A stretch of DNA of 64,000 nt from Ophthalmolycus amberensis (Eukaryota; Chordata; Actinopteri; Perciformes; Zoarcidae). The stretch spans positions 1,033,501 to 1,097,500 of the forward strand of contig JAFEUB010001787.1 in NCBI GenBank assembly GCA_024529925.1, read 5' to 3'. How positions within the stretch are numbered: position 1 is the stretch's first letter; each line of letters opens with the position of its first letter. The notes under the pieces are model-generated. The model was not told the DNA's origin. It saw only the letters and a list, made by a program, of their open reading frames with translations, and did not search any database. Below, one piece after another: positions 62,301-64,000 of this stretch. The translations under genes and the position numbers were made by a program.

Positions 62301-64000
62301 TTTCATTTGAATATTGTACCAGTATGAATGAACAGAGCCTCACATATAAGCTGCAGTATCATGACAACATTTTAGAATCCGGGGCACCATCTAAACACTA
62401 CCAAAATGACTCGCATCCGTCCCTGCTCATTGTTTTCTTGCAGTGCATTCAGCGCACTGATCCATCCAACTCAAGGCAACTGGTGAAGGTTAACATCAAG
62501 TCAAACCAGCAACAGACTGTCACAAGGGCATGATGTAGGTGTGTTTCAAACCAATGGCCTGACAACAAATGGTGTAAACTGCGACATGTCTCAATAAATA
62601 TGATATTTAAATGCATGGATTAAAAGAGTCAACAATACAATATCTAGACTGATGAACCGTGTTTCCTTTGAAAGAATAAATTGGATACACAATATAAATT
62701 TTTAGTTACACTGAAAAAGAGACGGTATCAACAGCCCATATTACTGTGATCTGGATCAATCAATTTCCAAATAAGCTCCTGTAATTAAAATGAATTGTTC
62801 AGATAAATAAGGCAACTGAAACTGGGATAAAGATTGATAGCAGCTGTAGCGGAATGGATCTGCTTTGGAAAAAGAGTCAGGCAGCCAAATCAATAACTGT
62901 TTCTGAGCATTTCATCAGTGTCAGTAACAAAAGCATATAATTGGAGCTGCCTCAGAAATACCAAAATCAATCAAGTTGGGTTTTTAGCCCAGGCTTATCA
63001 CTGACAACCCAACCCTTTTTGTGTGTGTTGTTTTTAGTTAACAAGGTGGTAGCACTGCTGCGTCCGCACACCAATTCCCCTCAGACACGGCCTCCATGTA
63101 AAGATTGTGTTTGCATTCACCTCCCATATTGCCTCCGTTCTCCTCACCTTCTCTGCACATTAAGTATCTCTCGGCTCCTCTGCATTTACAGAAAGTGAGG
63201 GAGCTCGGGGAGGAGGCGGAAGAGTGATCAGTGTCATCTCCACTTCATTTCTATGATCAACGGCGCCTCTCGGGGATCCAACCAACAGATCTGGGTACCT
63301 GGCAGTTCTGAACAGCCGACCATCTGCCGCCGCCATCCCCCAGGCAGGGCAGCAAGCTGGGGCTGGGGTTGTACGCTGGTGCGGCGGAGAATATGAGTGG
63401 ATGTCTGTGTGAGTGGCCCAAGTTACTGTGTACGGCTATACATATTAATGAGCATCTGTGCTTACGGGGAGCACTGTGGTTGAAATGCTTTCAGTGTTTT
63501 CACACGCTTTTGGAGTACTGCAATGCAACAGGTGTGTCTGTGCATATCTTTGTGATGTGGCTCGTGCACATGTGGTGAGAATTGCTGATCATATCCTGGA
63601 GGAGAAACTAACCGACGAACAGGACCAAAGGTGGTGCTGCAATGAAAGTGCAGAGACGAAGTGATGGAGGGGAAATGCAACACACGCGTACATGTGTTTT
63701 AAAATTAAAACTGCAACCAATATTTAAATTTGTTAATGTAACTTGTAGGACTGGATTCGAATATTCAATTATTCTGCTATTTATTTTGTTGGGTAGGTAT
63801 TTTTGGAAACAGTTTTTAACCCTTAAGATTACAAACATGCATAAAAAACATCAACCCTTTTGGAAATTGCTTCTTATTCATTAACAAATGTAAATACAAA
63901 CAATCGTTCTGTAAAATAACAGAATGCTTCAAAATGAATGCCTGAAAGTAAACCTAATGGCATGTGTTGCAGCGCTATAAACTCCATCTCAGCTCAGCGG
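59371..64000. other. Non-coding DNA with no supported gene
   Basis: Unique sequence with a short C run near 59758 and a G run at about 62200-62209. The parts around 60960-61250 and 63240-63400 are richer in G and C than average but show no open frame with domain content or paired splice sites. No RNA gene or element end was seen. Confidence 0.5.

Noticed and set aside
1..64000. CRISPR arrays, operons, riboswitches, prophage or plasmid features
   Set aside because: The composition and mobile elements are vertebrate; tandem arrays here lack spacers, and no prokaryotic gene content exists.

Overview
This window looks like non-coding DNA from a ray-finned (teleost) fish. No protein gene can be supported with confidence. 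The evidence for a fish is the repeat content: several non-autonomous hAT DNA transposons with the short terminal inverted repeats and 8-bp target duplications of that superfamily, a tRNA-derived SINE whose tail reads like a fish LINE tail, eroded L2-like and RTE-like LINE fragments, fold-back MITEs, and many long CA/GT, GA and AT microsatellites. Assignment to teleosts, possibly percomorphs, rests on recalled repeat families and is inference. Long open frames are nearly all made by tandem repeats. The window is best read as a large intron or an intergenic desert.

Layout: 1-9.5 kb is mostly unique sequence with GT/CA tracts, a 43-unit 16-bp minisatellite (4104-4791), an AT tract and a perfect short hairpin (6689-6720). 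From 9.5 to 18 kb there are CA and G tracts, a possible 18-nt minus-strand microexon (10955-10972), a perfect 78-bp AT-rich palindrome (12000-12077), a small CT-rich minisatellite, and one GC-rich patch with exon-like borders (16039-16314). From 18 to 28.2 kb is the densest mobile-element cluster: two copies of one MITE family in opposite orientation (18.3 and 20.5 kb), an L2-like reverse transcriptase fossil (20.9-22.1 kb), a 1.7-kb hAT element with a broken transposase start (24449-26176) and a 0.7-kb hAT element (27489-28177).

From 28.2 to 34.2 kb is unique sequence with some stretches that look conserved. A 2.5-kb hAT element occupies 34206-36683. A LINE fossil split into two parts lies at 38.5-39.6 kb, and a 15-bp G-rich minisatellite with a 69-bp higher-order period at 41467-41990. 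A decayed hAT relic follows at 43.0-43.6 kb. From 43.6 to 64 kb there is mostly unique DNA with a minus-strand tRNA-derived SINE (47581-47882), a long purine-biased tract (48937-49560), a 466-bp hAT element with a perfect target duplication (54643-55108) and a fold-back MITE (58849-59370).

No operons or gene interactions can be described. The most interesting points are structural: the minisatellite whose variant order switches from a two-unit to a three-unit pattern, the AT palindrome, overlapping alternative hairpins inside a hAT element, and the candidate microexon, which would place the window inside a minus-strand gene if real.
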